DNA of 64,000 bases from Paenimyroides ummariense (GTDB lineage Bacteria; Bacteroidota; Bacteroidia; Flavobacteriales; Flavobacteriaceae). Positions within the stretch are counted from its first letter, which is position 1. Every line of letters starts with the position of its first letter. Positions 26,242-34,987 of this stretch are shown here, one piece after another. The notes beneath the pieces were generated by a model. It was not told the DNA's origin, ran no database searches, and worked only from the letters and a program-made list of their open reading frames with translations. The stretch covers positions 1 through 64,000 of the forward strand of contig NZ_FOVI01000006.1 of assembly GCF_900115115.1 (NCBI RefSeq), in the 5' to 3' direction. Both the position numbers and the translations under genes were made by a program.

Positions 26242-27186
26242 ATGCAAGAAAAACTATCAAATCATAATGCGGATCTGCCTAACGAAGTAGATGTTAAGTT
26301 TATGGCTCAACGCGCAAACGGTTTTTACAATAATTTCATTTTAAATCTTTATCGTCTGCTGCGTTTCATTGTTCGCAGATGGTATGTTTTTTTAGGTCTT
26401 TTAGTTGTTGGAATTGCGTTAGGAATTTATGTAGATTCTACAAAAAGCAGCAGGTTAAGACATGAGCTGATTGTGGTGCCGAATTTTGGAAGTATCGATT
26501 ATTTAAATCAGAAGGTAAAAGATTATGACCGTTTAGAGCTTAATAAAAAGCTGATTTCAATTAACGCAGGGAACGAAGTTTACAAACTTAAGATAGAACC
26601 AATTTACGATGCGTATAATTATATTTTAACCGATCCTGTTCATTTTGAAGCCTTTAAAGTTTTAAGTGATCGCGGTATTGATATTGAAAAATATTCAAAG
26701 AGTAAACTGGCGTCAAAAAATTATAAATACCATCTTTTAACGGTTTATACCGAAGGTTTGGGAAAGACCGATTTAAGTATCGAGAAAATTCTTGAAGAAC
26801 TAAATAGTGATCCTTATTTTAACAAGCGCAAAGAAATTGAAAAAACGAATACGCTTGCAAAACGTGCAGAAATAGTAAAATCAATCGAACATATAAACGG
26901 GTTGTTTCAACGTTTGGGTAGCGAAAATAAAGTAAATGATATTACCATGAACGCTTATCCGGAATTAGCAGATCTTTTAACAGCTAAAGAAGGATTAATG
27001 AAACAGTTAAACGCTGTTGATATTCAGTTAATTGAGCAAGAAAAAGTAGTGTACGTTGCAACCAAATTCATGAATATTGCGGTAAGTCCGTTTTTACCTT
27101 ACTATATTACATTACCGTTATTTTTCATGTTTGTATATATTGTAATTGCTTATTTAAATTCTAAAATAAAGAGTTTAAAAAATTAG
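26242..27186 (+). CDS. Wzz-like polysaccharide chain-length/co-polymerase protein
   Basis: This 314-residue protein has the two-helix topology of Wzz/PCP proteins: a membrane segment at about residues 49-68 (WYVFLGLLVVGIALGIYV), a large mainly helical extracytoplasmic domain (70-280), and a second membrane helix near 284-303 (LPYYITLPLFFMFVYIVIAY). No C-terminal tyrosine kinase domain is fused. It lies at the head of a Wzx/Wzy-type cluster, consistent with setting chain length of capsule or O-antigen. Sequence identity to Wzz cannot be tested here, so the call rests on topology and context. Confidence 0.65.
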   Translation: MQEKLSNHNADLPNEVDVKFMAQRANGFYNNFILNLYRLLRFIVRRWYVFLGLLVVGIALGIYVDSTKSSRLRHELIVVPNFGSIDYLNQKVKDYDRLELNKKLISINAGNEVYKLKIEPIYDAYNYILTDPVHFEAFKVLSDRGIDIEKYSKSKLASKNYKYHLLTVYTEGLGKTDLSIEKILEELNSDPYFNKRKEIEKTNTLAKRAEIVKSIEHINGLFQRLGSENKVNDITMNAYPELADLLTAKEGLMKQLNAVDIQLIEQEKVVYVATKFMNIAVSPFLPYYITLPLFFMFVYIVIAYLNSKIKSLKN

Positions 27187-27191
27187 ACTTT

Positions 27192-28400
27192 TTGGATAAT
27201 CAAACCTCAATAAAAAATATTTTAATACATGGTGCCGGACAAGTTGTTAATTTGCTGGCGCCTTTTTTAGTTGCATTGTACGTTATTCCGGTTTGTGGTG
27301 TTGATAAATGGGGAATTGTAGGCTTAGTTACGACGGTTTATATTTTATTAGGATTGATTATTGAATTTGGTGCGAATTTAATCGGAGTAAAAGAAATTAG
27401 TGCTTACCGATCTAAAATAGCTTACCTAAAAAATTATATAGGCTTAAATTACAAATACCGATTGATTTGCTGCATTGTGTTAACAATTCTGCTTGTAATT
27501 ATCTTTAGTATTTTAAATGTAGATAAAACGTATTATTGGGGATTAACATGGATTGTTGCCTGGTATTACAATCCAATCTGGATTTATCAGGCACAAGAAT
27601 CTTTTAAAAAAATCAATCATATCATTTTTTGGTCGAAACTAATTTATGTAGTTGGTATCTATTTTTTCGTACAAAAACCGGAAGATTATGTGTATGTAGT
27701 AGGAATTTTAGGGGTAGCAAACAGTATAATTTACGCGTGGTTTTACTACAAAATATCAAAAAACACTAAACTATCAGTAAAAAGAGTTGGGGTATTTATC
27801 AAACATAATAAATCTATTGTACTGTCTAATTTCTCCATTAGTCTTTACACACAAGCACCAGTATTTATTATCAACACGTTGTTAGGAAATACATATGCCG
27901 GAATTTATAAGATAATCGATTTGTTTTTAGTTGCTTTCAGAAGTTATTTAGGTGTGTTCTTCAATGTTACCTATCCAAGCTATTGCAATTTAATTGTATC
28001 GAATTTTAAAGCAGCAAAATCGTATGTTTTTAAAATGACGTTTTTTAACGTAATGTTTTTATCAATAGTAGCTGTAGTAATTGTATTTATCATTCCTTAT
28101 TTGGCTCATTTTTTTGATTTGAACGAAGAAGTTAATGAAGGATTAAAATTAAGTAGTTTCCTACTTTTTTTACCTATAATAGTTGCATTGAACATTCCGT
28201 TTTATCAAACATTATTATTTAAAAATCATCACAAAAAAATCTTACTAATTTTAAGTGTAGCCTTATTAATTACGGTAGTTTTAGGTTTTGTTTTAACTTA
28301 CAATTACGGGTTGTACGGCATTATTCTAACATTATATATTACAGAAATTTTTGTAACCGGCAGTATGTGGATAACTGGTAAAAAGGAACTATCGGCATGA
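27192..28400 (+). CDS. Wzx-type polysaccharide flippase (TTG start)
   Basis: This 402-residue membrane protein has about 12 helices and an N-terminal region (ILIHGAGQVVNLLAPFLVALY) typical of the Polysacc_synt/Wzx branch of the MOP superfamily, which flips undecaprenyl-linked oligosaccharides across the inner membrane. The only plausible start is TTG 27192, five bases after the Wzz-like stop: the frame upstream hits a stop at 27162 with no ATG between. The last codons overlap the following glycosyltransferase start (ATGA). Confidence 0.8.
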   Translation: MDNQTSIKNILIHGAGQVVNLLAPFLVALYVIPVCGVDKWGIVGLVTTVYILLGLIIEFGANLIGVKEISAYRSKIAYLKNYIGLNYKYRLICCIVLTILLVIIFSILNVDKTYYWGLTWIVAWYYNPIWIYQAQESFKKINHIIFWSKLIYVVGIYFFVQKPEDYVYVVGILGVANSIIYAWFYYKISKNTKLSVKRVGVFIKHNKSIVLSNFSISLYTQAPVFIINTLLGNTYAGIYKIIDLFLVAFRSYLGVFFNVTYPSYCNLIVSNFKAAKSYVFKMTFFNVMFLSIVAVVIVFIIPYLAHFFDLNEEVNEGLKLSSFLLFLPIIVALNIPFYQTLLFKNHHKKILLILSVALLITVVLGFVLTYNYGLYGIILTLYITEIFVTGSMWITGKKELSA

Positions 28401-29329
28401 AGAATATTACCTACATAATTCTTTTAAACCACAACGGAAGTAGCGATACCTGCGATTGTATCCTTTCATTACAAAAAATGACTGCAACTGATTTTAAGAT
28501 TATTGTTGTAGATAATTCTTCTAATCCTAATGAGTTCACAAAACTTATTCAGTTTGTAAAAAGTCAGCGGATACCATTTGTGAGTTTTCATCAAAAAGAA
28601 GATAAAGAAATCAATAAAGAACAAATTATCTTAATAAAGGCCAAAGAAAACAAAGGGTTTGCACACGGTAACAATATTGCATTGCAATTTGGTTTAAAGC
28701 AAAATAATGCAGCCAATTTCTGGATTTTAAACAATGATACCATTGTTGATGCTGAAGCTTTAAGCGAATTAAAAGCATATCACAGCCAACATCCTAAAAC
28801 CATTTTAGGCAGCAAATTATTGTATTTTTATGATAATGAAACGATCCAAGCGGTTGGAGGATCTTTTAACCAAACATTTTACATTTCAGAACACGTTGGC
28901 GAAGGAAAAAATAAAGATGTTTTAAAGAAAGATTTACCAAGTATTGATTATCCTCATGGTGCTTCTATGTTTGTCTCAAGATTCTTTGTGGAAGAAGTAG
29001 GTCTGTTGAATGAAGATTTTTTTCTGTATTATGAGGAATTAGATTGGATGTATCGCGCAAAAAGCAAAGGATATAAGCCCGATTGGTGCGAAAAAAGCAT
29101 TGTTTACCATAAAGAAGGAGCTACCATAGGATCATCTTACAAAAAAAAGAAAAGCATCTTTTCTGAAACACAGCTTTTTATCAGCAGAAAAAAATTCATT
29201 AAAAAATACTATTCGTTAGGTTTTAAATTTTATTTTTCAAGCTTATTATTAATAGTAAACAGATTGCGCAAAGGACAATTAGCATTGGCTAAAAAACTGA
29301 TTAAAATTACATTTAATGACGTTAAATAA
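28397..29329 (+). CDS. Family 2 glycosyltransferase
   Basis: This 310-residue GT-A fold enzyme resembles the rhamnosyltransferase-type GT2 branch. It has the N-terminal IVVDNSS strand (about residues 35-41), NKGFAHGNNIAL (about 87-98), the metal-binding LNNDT (about 113-117), and the acceptor-side HGASMFVSR and EELDWMYRAKSKGY motifs (about 190-225). It adds one sugar to the growing repeat unit on the cytoplasmic face; donor and linkage cannot be read. It overlaps the flippase by 4 bases and the next gene by 14. Confidence 0.85.
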   Translation: MKNITYIILLNHNGSSDTCDCILSLQKMTATDFKIIVVDNSSNPNEFTKLIQFVKSQRIPFVSFHQKEDKEINKEQIILIKAKENKGFAHGNNIALQFGLKQNNAANFWILNNDTIVDAEALSELKAYHSQHPKTILGSKLLYFYDNETIQAVGGSFNQTFYISEHVGEGKNKDVLKKDLPSIDYPHGASMFVSRFFVEEVGLLNEDFFLYYEELDWMYRAKSKGYKPDWCEKSIVYHKEGATIGSSYKKKKSIFSETQLFISRKKFIKKYYSLGFKFYFSSLLLIVNRLRKGQLALAKKLIKITFNDVK

Positions 29330-30632
29330 ACAGGTAATTATATATTTAATAGTAATTTTTGCTGCTATTTATCAAGATTTTCCGCTGCATAATGTGGTGG
29401 GCGAAATTGGTAGGTCGCCTGTTGTGTTATTGGCGCCTTTTATGCTTGTTTATATTTTATCTAACCACACAATAAAATTCAGTAATTACGCAGTACACTA
29501 TTTAAAATATCTGCTTTACTCTGTTTTAATATCGGCTGTTTTTCTCGTAATATCCTACATTCATAATGAAACGCTTGTGGTTTTAGATGAAAATATCATT
29601 ATTAAAACACTTAAAATGAGTGTTTATCCAATAGTTATTTTTATTCTGTATCAGTTTTTTTACGCGTATTTAAGTAATAATTTTAGTAAAGTAAGAAATC
29701 TTTTTTCGGCTGTATCTTTAACGCAGTTGTTTATAACTGCATTTTTAACGGTAGAGATATACTTCTTAAAAACGAATGAAATTTTCTTGCCTTTTTTACA
29801 CACATTAGCAAAAAAATATTGGCGTGTTCGACTATTAACACCCGAAGAAAGCTGGACAGGTACCATATTAATTATTTTTATTTTCCTACCTGTTTTCCTG
29901 ATACATTACTTAAAAATTAAAGGTTTTTGGAAATGGATGGTCTATCTGCAAAGTATCTACTTGTTTTTAGCATACTCATTGGTGAGTGAATCTAAAGGGT
30001 TTTTATTATTAGTATTATTTTCAATTTTACCTTTAACGCTATCATATCTAAAGAAAAACAAATACTTACGAAACACATTTGTAATTGCTATTGCGCTGCT
30101 TTTAGTTGTAGGTGGATATTTAGGTTTTGTTTTGCGTGAAATTATAGCAGAACAAATCACAACCAGCGGAACTTTCGGCACACGATTTTCATCAATAATA
30201 ACCTCTGTTTCGGTTTTTGTTTTATGTCCGTTAGGTGTGGGTTGGAGCGGATTTGTAACGTATTATCCGCAAGTTTTAGAATATATTTTAGAATCAAGCA
30301 TCGTAGATCAGTTCAATTTGCAGGAAATTCGCGGATATTTGTCAACAACCCAAGCCTTATCAACCAAAAGTGCTTTCTTTGATGAATTGATGTTCGGCGG
30401 AATTTTCTTCATTATTTTCTTTTATCAATTCTATATCAAAAGATATTTAACGTTAAGCAAAATACAGGATTTAGATTTTTATTTTTTACGAATTCCGTTA
30501 GCGTTTGCAGTTATGGCAGGAATTGTTTATATTACCTATCATGTTAAATATGATGTGTGGATTTTCCTGGCAATTGCCGATGTTTTTGAAAAGAAATATA
30601 ATTTAAAGAAGAATGAAGATAGCAGTAGTTAG
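29316..30632 (+). CDS. Wzy-like polysaccharide polymerase
   Basis: This 438-residue hydrophobic protein has about 10-12 membrane helices and a large loop in the second half (about residues 310-350), a layout typical of Wzy O-antigen polymerases, which show little sequence conservation. Motifs such as SVSVFVLCPLGVGWSGFV resemble the loop preceding the Wzy active region. The call depends on topology and position between flippase and glycosyltransferases. It overlaps the next gene by 20 bases. Confidence 0.65.
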   Translation: MTLNKQVIIYLIVIFAAIYQDFPLHNVVGEIGRSPVVLLAPFMLVYILSNHTIKFSNYAVHYLKYLLYSVLISAVFLVISYIHNETLVVLDENIIIKTLKMSVYPIVIFILYQFFYAYLSNNFSKVRNLFSAVSLTQLFITAFLTVEIYFLKTNEIFLPFLHTLAKKYWRVRLLTPEESWTGTILIIFIFLPVFLIHYLKIKGFWKWMVYLQSIYLFLAYSLVSESKGFLLLVLFSILPLTLSYLKKNKYLRNTFVIAIALLLVVGGYLGFVLREIIAEQITTSGTFGTRFSSIITSVSVFVLCPLGVGWSGFVTYYPQVLEYILESSIVDQFNLQEIRGYLSTTQALSTKSAFFDELMFGGIFFIIFFYQFYIKRYLTLSKIQDLDFYFLRIPLAFAVMAGIVYITYHVKYDVWIFLAIADVFEKKYNLKKNEDSSS

Positions 30633-31746
30633 CGGGTTTATTCCTTCGCCTCCCATTTTTGGTGGAGCTATCGATGTTTGGGAACGAATAAAAGGGCTCA
30701 CTTCTTTAGGGCATGAAGTTGATTTGGTGGTTACCGAAAAGGTAAATCCTACCCAAAAACAAATCGATGAAATTGCGTTACACACGCGTCATTTTTTCTT
30801 TACACGCCGTAAAAATCAATTGCAGCAACTTTTTAGTAATTTACCATTACAGTTTTTAAGTCGGAAAGGTTTGGCTTCGATCGATATCAATCAAACTTAC
30901 GATTTAGTAATTTTAGAAAGCGAATTTTGCTGGGCAATTACGCTTAACAAATCCATCAGTTATAAAAATATAGTGGTTCGGGTTCATAATATCGAAAGTC
31001 ATTATTTTAAAATGCTGGGCAAAAGTTCCAACAGTTTAAGACAGAAGATTTATTATAAGCTGGAAACATCAAAAATTAAACACTTGTCTGCCTTGGTTTT
31101 TGAAAAAGCCGATAAATTATGGTTTATTTCAAAAGACGATTTATCTGCTGTAAACCTTTTAAATAAAAGTGTTTTTATGCCTTTTCCTATTAACGACGAG
31201 ATTGTTGTTCCGACGGAAAAAACTGGAAATAATGTAGTTTTTATGGGATCGCTTTTTATGCAGAACAATACCTTTGGTTTAGACTGGTATTTAAAAAACA
31301 TTCATCCTTTGCTGATAACCGAAATTCCTGATTATCATTTTTATATTGTTGGATCTTTAAAAGAAGAAAATCAAGAAATTCAAGAAAAATACAGTCATTT
31401 GCCACACGTAACTTTTGTTTTAAATGCGCCGTGTTTAAAGCAGTACTATCAATTGGCAAAGGTGTTTGTAAACCCAATGTTTCATGGCAGTGGTGTTAAA
31501 GTAAAATCTGTAAATGCGTTGATAAACGGTGTTCCGTTGGTAAGTACAAGTGTTGGTGCCGAAGGTATTGGTTTAACGCACGATATGTATTTTCATGCCG
31601 ATGAATTGTTCGATTTTAAAAATCAGATTTTATCGGTTATCAATAATCAGCAAAAAGCTATTGAAAAAACCTTGAAAGCGCAGGAATATCTTAAAAGAAA
31701 TAATTATCTTGATGTTTTAAAAACCGAATTGAATGCGTTTAGCTAA
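30613..31746 (+). CDS. Family 4 glycosyltransferase
   Basis: This 377-residue GT-B enzyme has the N-terminal glycine-rich loop IPSPPIFGGAIDVWER (about residues 11-26) and the C-terminal nucleotide-sugar site VNPMFHGSGVKVKSVNALINGVPLVST (about residues 289-315), typical of GT4. It is cytoplasmic or membrane-peripheral. It overlaps the upstream polymerase gene by 20 bases and the downstream membrane protein by 14, which indicates a tightly coupled operon. Donor sugar is unknown. Confidence 0.85.
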   Translation: MKIAVVSGFIPSPPIFGGAIDVWERIKGLTSLGHEVDLVVTEKVNPTQKQIDEIALHTRHFFFTRRKNQLQQLFSNLPLQFLSRKGLASIDINQTYDLVILESEFCWAITLNKSISYKNIVVRVHNIESHYFKMLGKSSNSLRQKIYYKLETSKIKHLSALVFEKADKLWFISKDDLSAVNLLNKSVFMPFPINDEIVVPTEKTGNNVVFMGSLFMQNNTFGLDWYLKNIHPLLITEIPDYHFYIVGSLKEENQEIQEKYSHLPHVTFVLNAPCLKQYYQLAKVFVNPMFHGSGVKVKSVNALINGVPLVSTSVGAEGIGLTHDMYFHADELFDFKNQILSVINNQQKAIEKTLKAQEYLKRNNYLDVLKTELNAFS

Positions 31747-32959
31747 AGTTTTTTATTTTAGTACCTGTGCGTTAGGTCTTTTCCCAATTTTAAAACTGAA
31801 CCATTTCTCTACTTTAATGATGATCTGGTTTGTTTTAGCGCTAATAAATGCGTTTAAAAACAAAACATTTCCGCTTTTAAAAACACATAAATTTACCATT
31901 TTAATATTGGCATTTTTGTGCTTAATGTATATTTTTTACCTTCCGTTTGCAGATAATTTTAAAGAATTAGGTAAATCAATTACCAAAAGTCTGCCTTTTC
32001 TAATTTTTCCCTTAGGATTCATTCTGAACAAAGAAATTGTTACCAAAAAACTGTTACAAACGTTTGGATCAGTGTACATCACGTCCGTTTTTATATTGAA
32101 TGGCTTAGGCTGGTTTAAAGTGTTTAATTTTGGTTGGAACAACGCTTGGCAGCAAAACGATTTTTACCATCCTATTTTTCGGAATTTGTTTGCCGATGCC
32201 ACTTCTTTACACTTACCATATTTAGGTTTACTGACCATTTTTGCTGCTTTGTGGCTAACGTTTAAGATGTTTTTCAACAGAAAAATAAACTTGTTAAGTA
32301 TTTTTGCAATCGTATTTTTATTGACCTCGACGTACATTTATTCGGCCCGAATCGCATTAGCGTGCTATTTAATCGGTTTGCTGTTTATCGTTTTTAAATC
32401 GATACAAAACCAAACCGTAAAATGGAGTGTTTTAATTGCATTGCCTTTGTGCGCGTTGGCTTTTTTCTGGTTTTCACCGATGAAGGAACGATACATAAAA
32501 GTGGTAGAAAAAGATCTGGTTTTGCCCAATAAAAATCAGGAACCGCACGAGGTAAATTACCGTTACGGAATTTGGCATTGCGCTACCGATCTGATATCAG
32601 ATCATTTTGTGTTGGGAGTTGGTGCCGATAAGGTTCAAGAAAAATTGAACAATTGTTACAACGGATTTACCTACAAATCATATGAAGATTTTTCAAAAGT
32701 TACTTACAACACACACAATCAGTATTTTGATCAAATGTTAAAATTCGGCATTTTTGGCTTAATTTTATTTTTGGTGACGCTGTTTTATTTCTATTCAAAT
32801 TCGTCGGTTTTGTATCAAACTTTTCTAATTGTTATTGCGATAAGTTTTTTAACAGAAAATCTTTTAGACCGCCAAATTGGTGTAGTGTTCATATCGTTGT
32901 TAAATACTATTTTTGTACTTTGTAAATTAAATAAGGTTGAAAAAAGCATTAGTAGTTGA
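31733..32959 (+). CDS. O-antigen ligase/polymerase-like membrane protein
   Basis: This 408-residue protein has about 10 helices and a large periplasmic loop (about residues 250-340) containing the RYGIWHCATDLI and TYNTHNQYFDQMLKFG segments characteristic of the Wzy_C/WaaL O-antigen ligase domain. It is the second polymerase/ligase-type protein of the locus; this one is closer to ligases and the one at 29316 to polymerases. It overlaps the following GT4 gene by 23 bases. Confidence 0.75.
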   Translation: MRLAKVFYFSTCALGLFPILKLNHFSTLMMIWFVLALINAFKNKTFPLLKTHKFTILILAFLCLMYIFYLPFADNFKELGKSITKSLPFLIFPLGFILNKEIVTKKLLQTFGSVYITSVFILNGLGWFKVFNFGWNNAWQQNDFYHPIFRNLFADATSLHLPYLGLLTIFAALWLTFKMFFNRKINLLSIFAIVFLLTSTYIYSARIALACYLIGLLFIVFKSIQNQTVKWSVLIALPLCALAFFWFSPMKERYIKVVEKDLVLPNKNQEPHEVNYRYGIWHCATDLISDHFVLGVGADKVQEKLNNCYNGFTYKSYEDFSKVTYNTHNQYFDQMLKFGIFGLILFLVTLFYFYSNSSVLYQTFLIVIAISFLTENLLDRQIGVVFISLLNTIFVLCKLNKVEKSISS

Positions 32960-34022
32960 TTGGTTGGATAAATACGGCGGTGCAGAACGCGTGTTGACGT
33001 CTTTGCAGAACGTTTTTCAGTTTAATGAAACGCATGCTTTGGTTGATATAATGAAGGAAAATGATTTTAAAAAGATTTTTCCTGATAAGTATCCTATTAA
33101 AACTACTTTGTTGCAAAAATTTGGACGGTATTTCAGAGCATTTTTCTTCACATTTCATTATTTTACATCAAAAATTAAAGTTAATAAAGACGTTGATTTA
33201 ATTATTTCTTCATCGCATGCGGTGGCAAAAGGAGTAAAAAAATCATCGCCTAATCAGTTGCATATTAGTTATTTTCAAGCAAGAAACTTTAAATATATTT
33301 GGGACGAGGTTGATTTGTATTTTGGTAAAACCGCTTTTTTATTAAAACCACTAATTAATTTGCTTCGAAAGATTGATGTACGTCAGGCTCAACGTCCAGA
33401 TTTTATCATAAGCAATTCAAAATTCGTTCAAAACTGGGTAAAGCAAACCTATAACAGAGATTCGGTTGTTATTTATCCGCCGGTCAGTTTAGAACATTTT
33501 TCTTTTTGCGATGCCAAAGAAGACTATTACGTTGCAATTGGCAGAGTTGTTCCTTACAAACGTTTTGATTTGGTTGTGGAAGCTTTTAATCAGCTTAACA
33601 AAAGACTGATTGTTATTGGCGATGGCGATCAACTATCAAATCTTAAAAAAATAGCCAAAGAAAACATTCAGTTCACCGGTTATTTAGATTCTGCCCAAGT
33701 AAACAAAATACTTTCAAAAGCAAAAGCCTTTATTCATATAGGTTTAGAAGATTTTGGTATTGCACCCATTGAGGCACAAGCTTGCGGAACACCCGTAATT
33801 GCCTATAAGGCAGGCGGCGTTTTAGAAACCGTTGTAAACGGTAAAACCGGAATTTTGTTTAATGAGCAAACATCGGCATCGTTAATAAATGCGATTAATG
33901 AATTTGAACAAACAACCTTTAACTTATCTGAAATTCGCAACCATGCGTTCACTTTTTGTAAAGAACGGTTTGAAAAAGAGATTAGTGAATTTATAGAAGG
34001 CAAAAAAAACAGAGCTAATTAA
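32937..34022 (+). CDS. Family 4 glycosyltransferase (TTG start)
   Basis: This 361-residue GT-B enzyme starts KALVVDWLDKYGGAERVL (Gly-Gly donor/acceptor loop at about residues 14-15) and carries the GT4 nucleotide-sugar site EDFGIAPIEAQACGTPVIAY (about 274-293). It resembles WbaZ-type mannosyltransferases. The start is TTG 32937: the frame upstream is closed at 32928 and no ATG is available. The 3' end from 33921 is repeated at 37530-37583 with 49 of 54 bases identical, so this gene or a relative has been involved in recombination. Confidence 0.85.
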   Translation: MKKALVVDWLDKYGGAERVLTSLQNVFQFNETHALVDIMKENDFKKIFPDKYPIKTTLLQKFGRYFRAFFFTFHYFTSKIKVNKDVDLIISSSHAVAKGVKKSSPNQLHISYFQARNFKYIWDEVDLYFGKTAFLLKPLINLLRKIDVRQAQRPDFIISNSKFVQNWVKQTYNRDSVVIYPPVSLEHFSFCDAKEDYYVAIGRVVPYKRFDLVVEAFNQLNKRLIVIGDGDQLSNLKKIAKENIQFTGYLDSAQVNKILSKAKAFIHIGLEDFGIAPIEAQACGTPVIAYKAGGVLETVVNGKTGILFNEQTSASLINAINEFEQTTFNLSEIRNHAFTFCKERFEKEISEFIEGKKNRAN

Positions 34023-34034
34023 AGCTCTGTTTTT
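34005..34034. terminator. Bidirectional terminator around the GT4 stop codon
   Basis: A 12-bp perfect stem (AAAAACAGAGCT at 34005-34016, AGCTCTGTTTTT at 34023-34034) with a 6-base loop that contains the stop codon. A-run and T-run on the two sides make it usable from both directions. It closes the rightward polysaccharide operon against the leftward T9SS gene. Confidence 0.85.
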
Positions 34035-34040
34035 GAAGAT

Positions 34041-34985
34041 CTATTTTACAATAATTTTTTCGGTTTTATTGCCTTTGTCAGTCTGTATTACAAACAAATA
34101 CATCCCTTCACTTAGGTTTGAAACATCTATTTGATTGAAGTTCTCTTTAACAGAACGTATCCATTTACCCGAACTATCTAAAATTTGAACCGATTGTAAG
34201 GTTACGCCATTTGTTTCTTTTTGTTCAATGGAAACATAATCTGTTGCAGGATTAGGGTAAATTTTAAAGTTTTCGTTTACGAATTTCTCTACGCTTAAAA
34301 CGCAGTTGTCACTAAAGTAATAGTTACCGGCTACCACCCAAGTATCATAAGGTGCAGTTCCATTTGTTGCAGCTATATGATTATCTACTTCTATACATAC
34401 TGTTGGCGGATTAATCATTACGCTTGAAACATCAATATAAACATTGTTGGCTGTATTATTACGCATATTTAAGAAAGTAAATCTATTAAATAAATTAGTG
34501 GCATCCACATAATTTACATTTGGATTATTGCTTAAATCTAACTTTGTAAAATCACTAATAATTGGAATATCTCCACCTGATTCGTTTCCTATTAAAATCT
34601 TTTCTAATAAAGCATTGTTTGATACATCAATAGTGTTTAAATGCGATGCCCTAACGTCTAACTCTTTTAGGTTTATCAATGTACTAATATTTACTATGCC
34701 ATAGGGTGCACCAAAAGAACCATTTAAAGGATTATAGTAACAAGTTAATTTTTCCAAACTTATAAAATCTTGCAGCCCACTTAAATCATTTATAAAACCT
34801 CCTCCTAAATATAAATCAGTAACAGCTAATGCATCATTTGTTAGAATTTGACCATTCACAATTCCATCGCTATCAATGTTTAATGTAATTAATCTTTGCT
34901 CAAACTGTTGGTCTGGTATCAACGTAATTTGTGCCTTGGTTAAAAAGGGCATCAATGTTAGTAGTATAATAGTTAGTTTTCTCAT
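34041..34985 (-). CDS. T9SS-secreted leucine-rich-repeat-like protein
   Basis: This 314-residue protein has a signal peptide (MRKLTIILLTLMPFLTKAQ), a leucine-rich-repeat-like region (about residues 40-200, with LSGLQDFISLEKLTCYYNPL and repeated L..LD.S.N), and a C-terminal type A sorting domain (about 240-314) opening FKIYPNPATDYVSIEQ and ending NKTEKIIVK. It is exported by the type IX system and probably released or attached to the surface. It lies 2 bases downstream of the metalloprotease gene, so the pair is one operon placed on the strand opposite to the polysaccharide genes. Confidence 0.85.
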   Translation of the reverse strand: MRKLTIILLTLMPFLTKAQITLIPDQQFEQRLITLNIDSDGIVNGQILTNDALAVTDLYLGGGFINDLSGLQDFISLEKLTCYYNPLNGSFGAPYGIVNISTLINLKELDVRASHLNTIDVSNNALLEKILIGNESGGDIPIISDFTKLDLSNNPNVNYVDATNLFNRFTFLNMRNNTANNVYIDVSSVMINPPTVCIEVDNHIAATNGTAPYDTWVVAGNYYFSDNCVLSVEKFVNENFKIYPNPATDYVSIEQKETNGVTLQSVQILDSSGKWIRSVKENFNQIDVSNLSEGMYLFVIQTDKGNKTEKIIVK

Positions 34986-34987
34986 AA

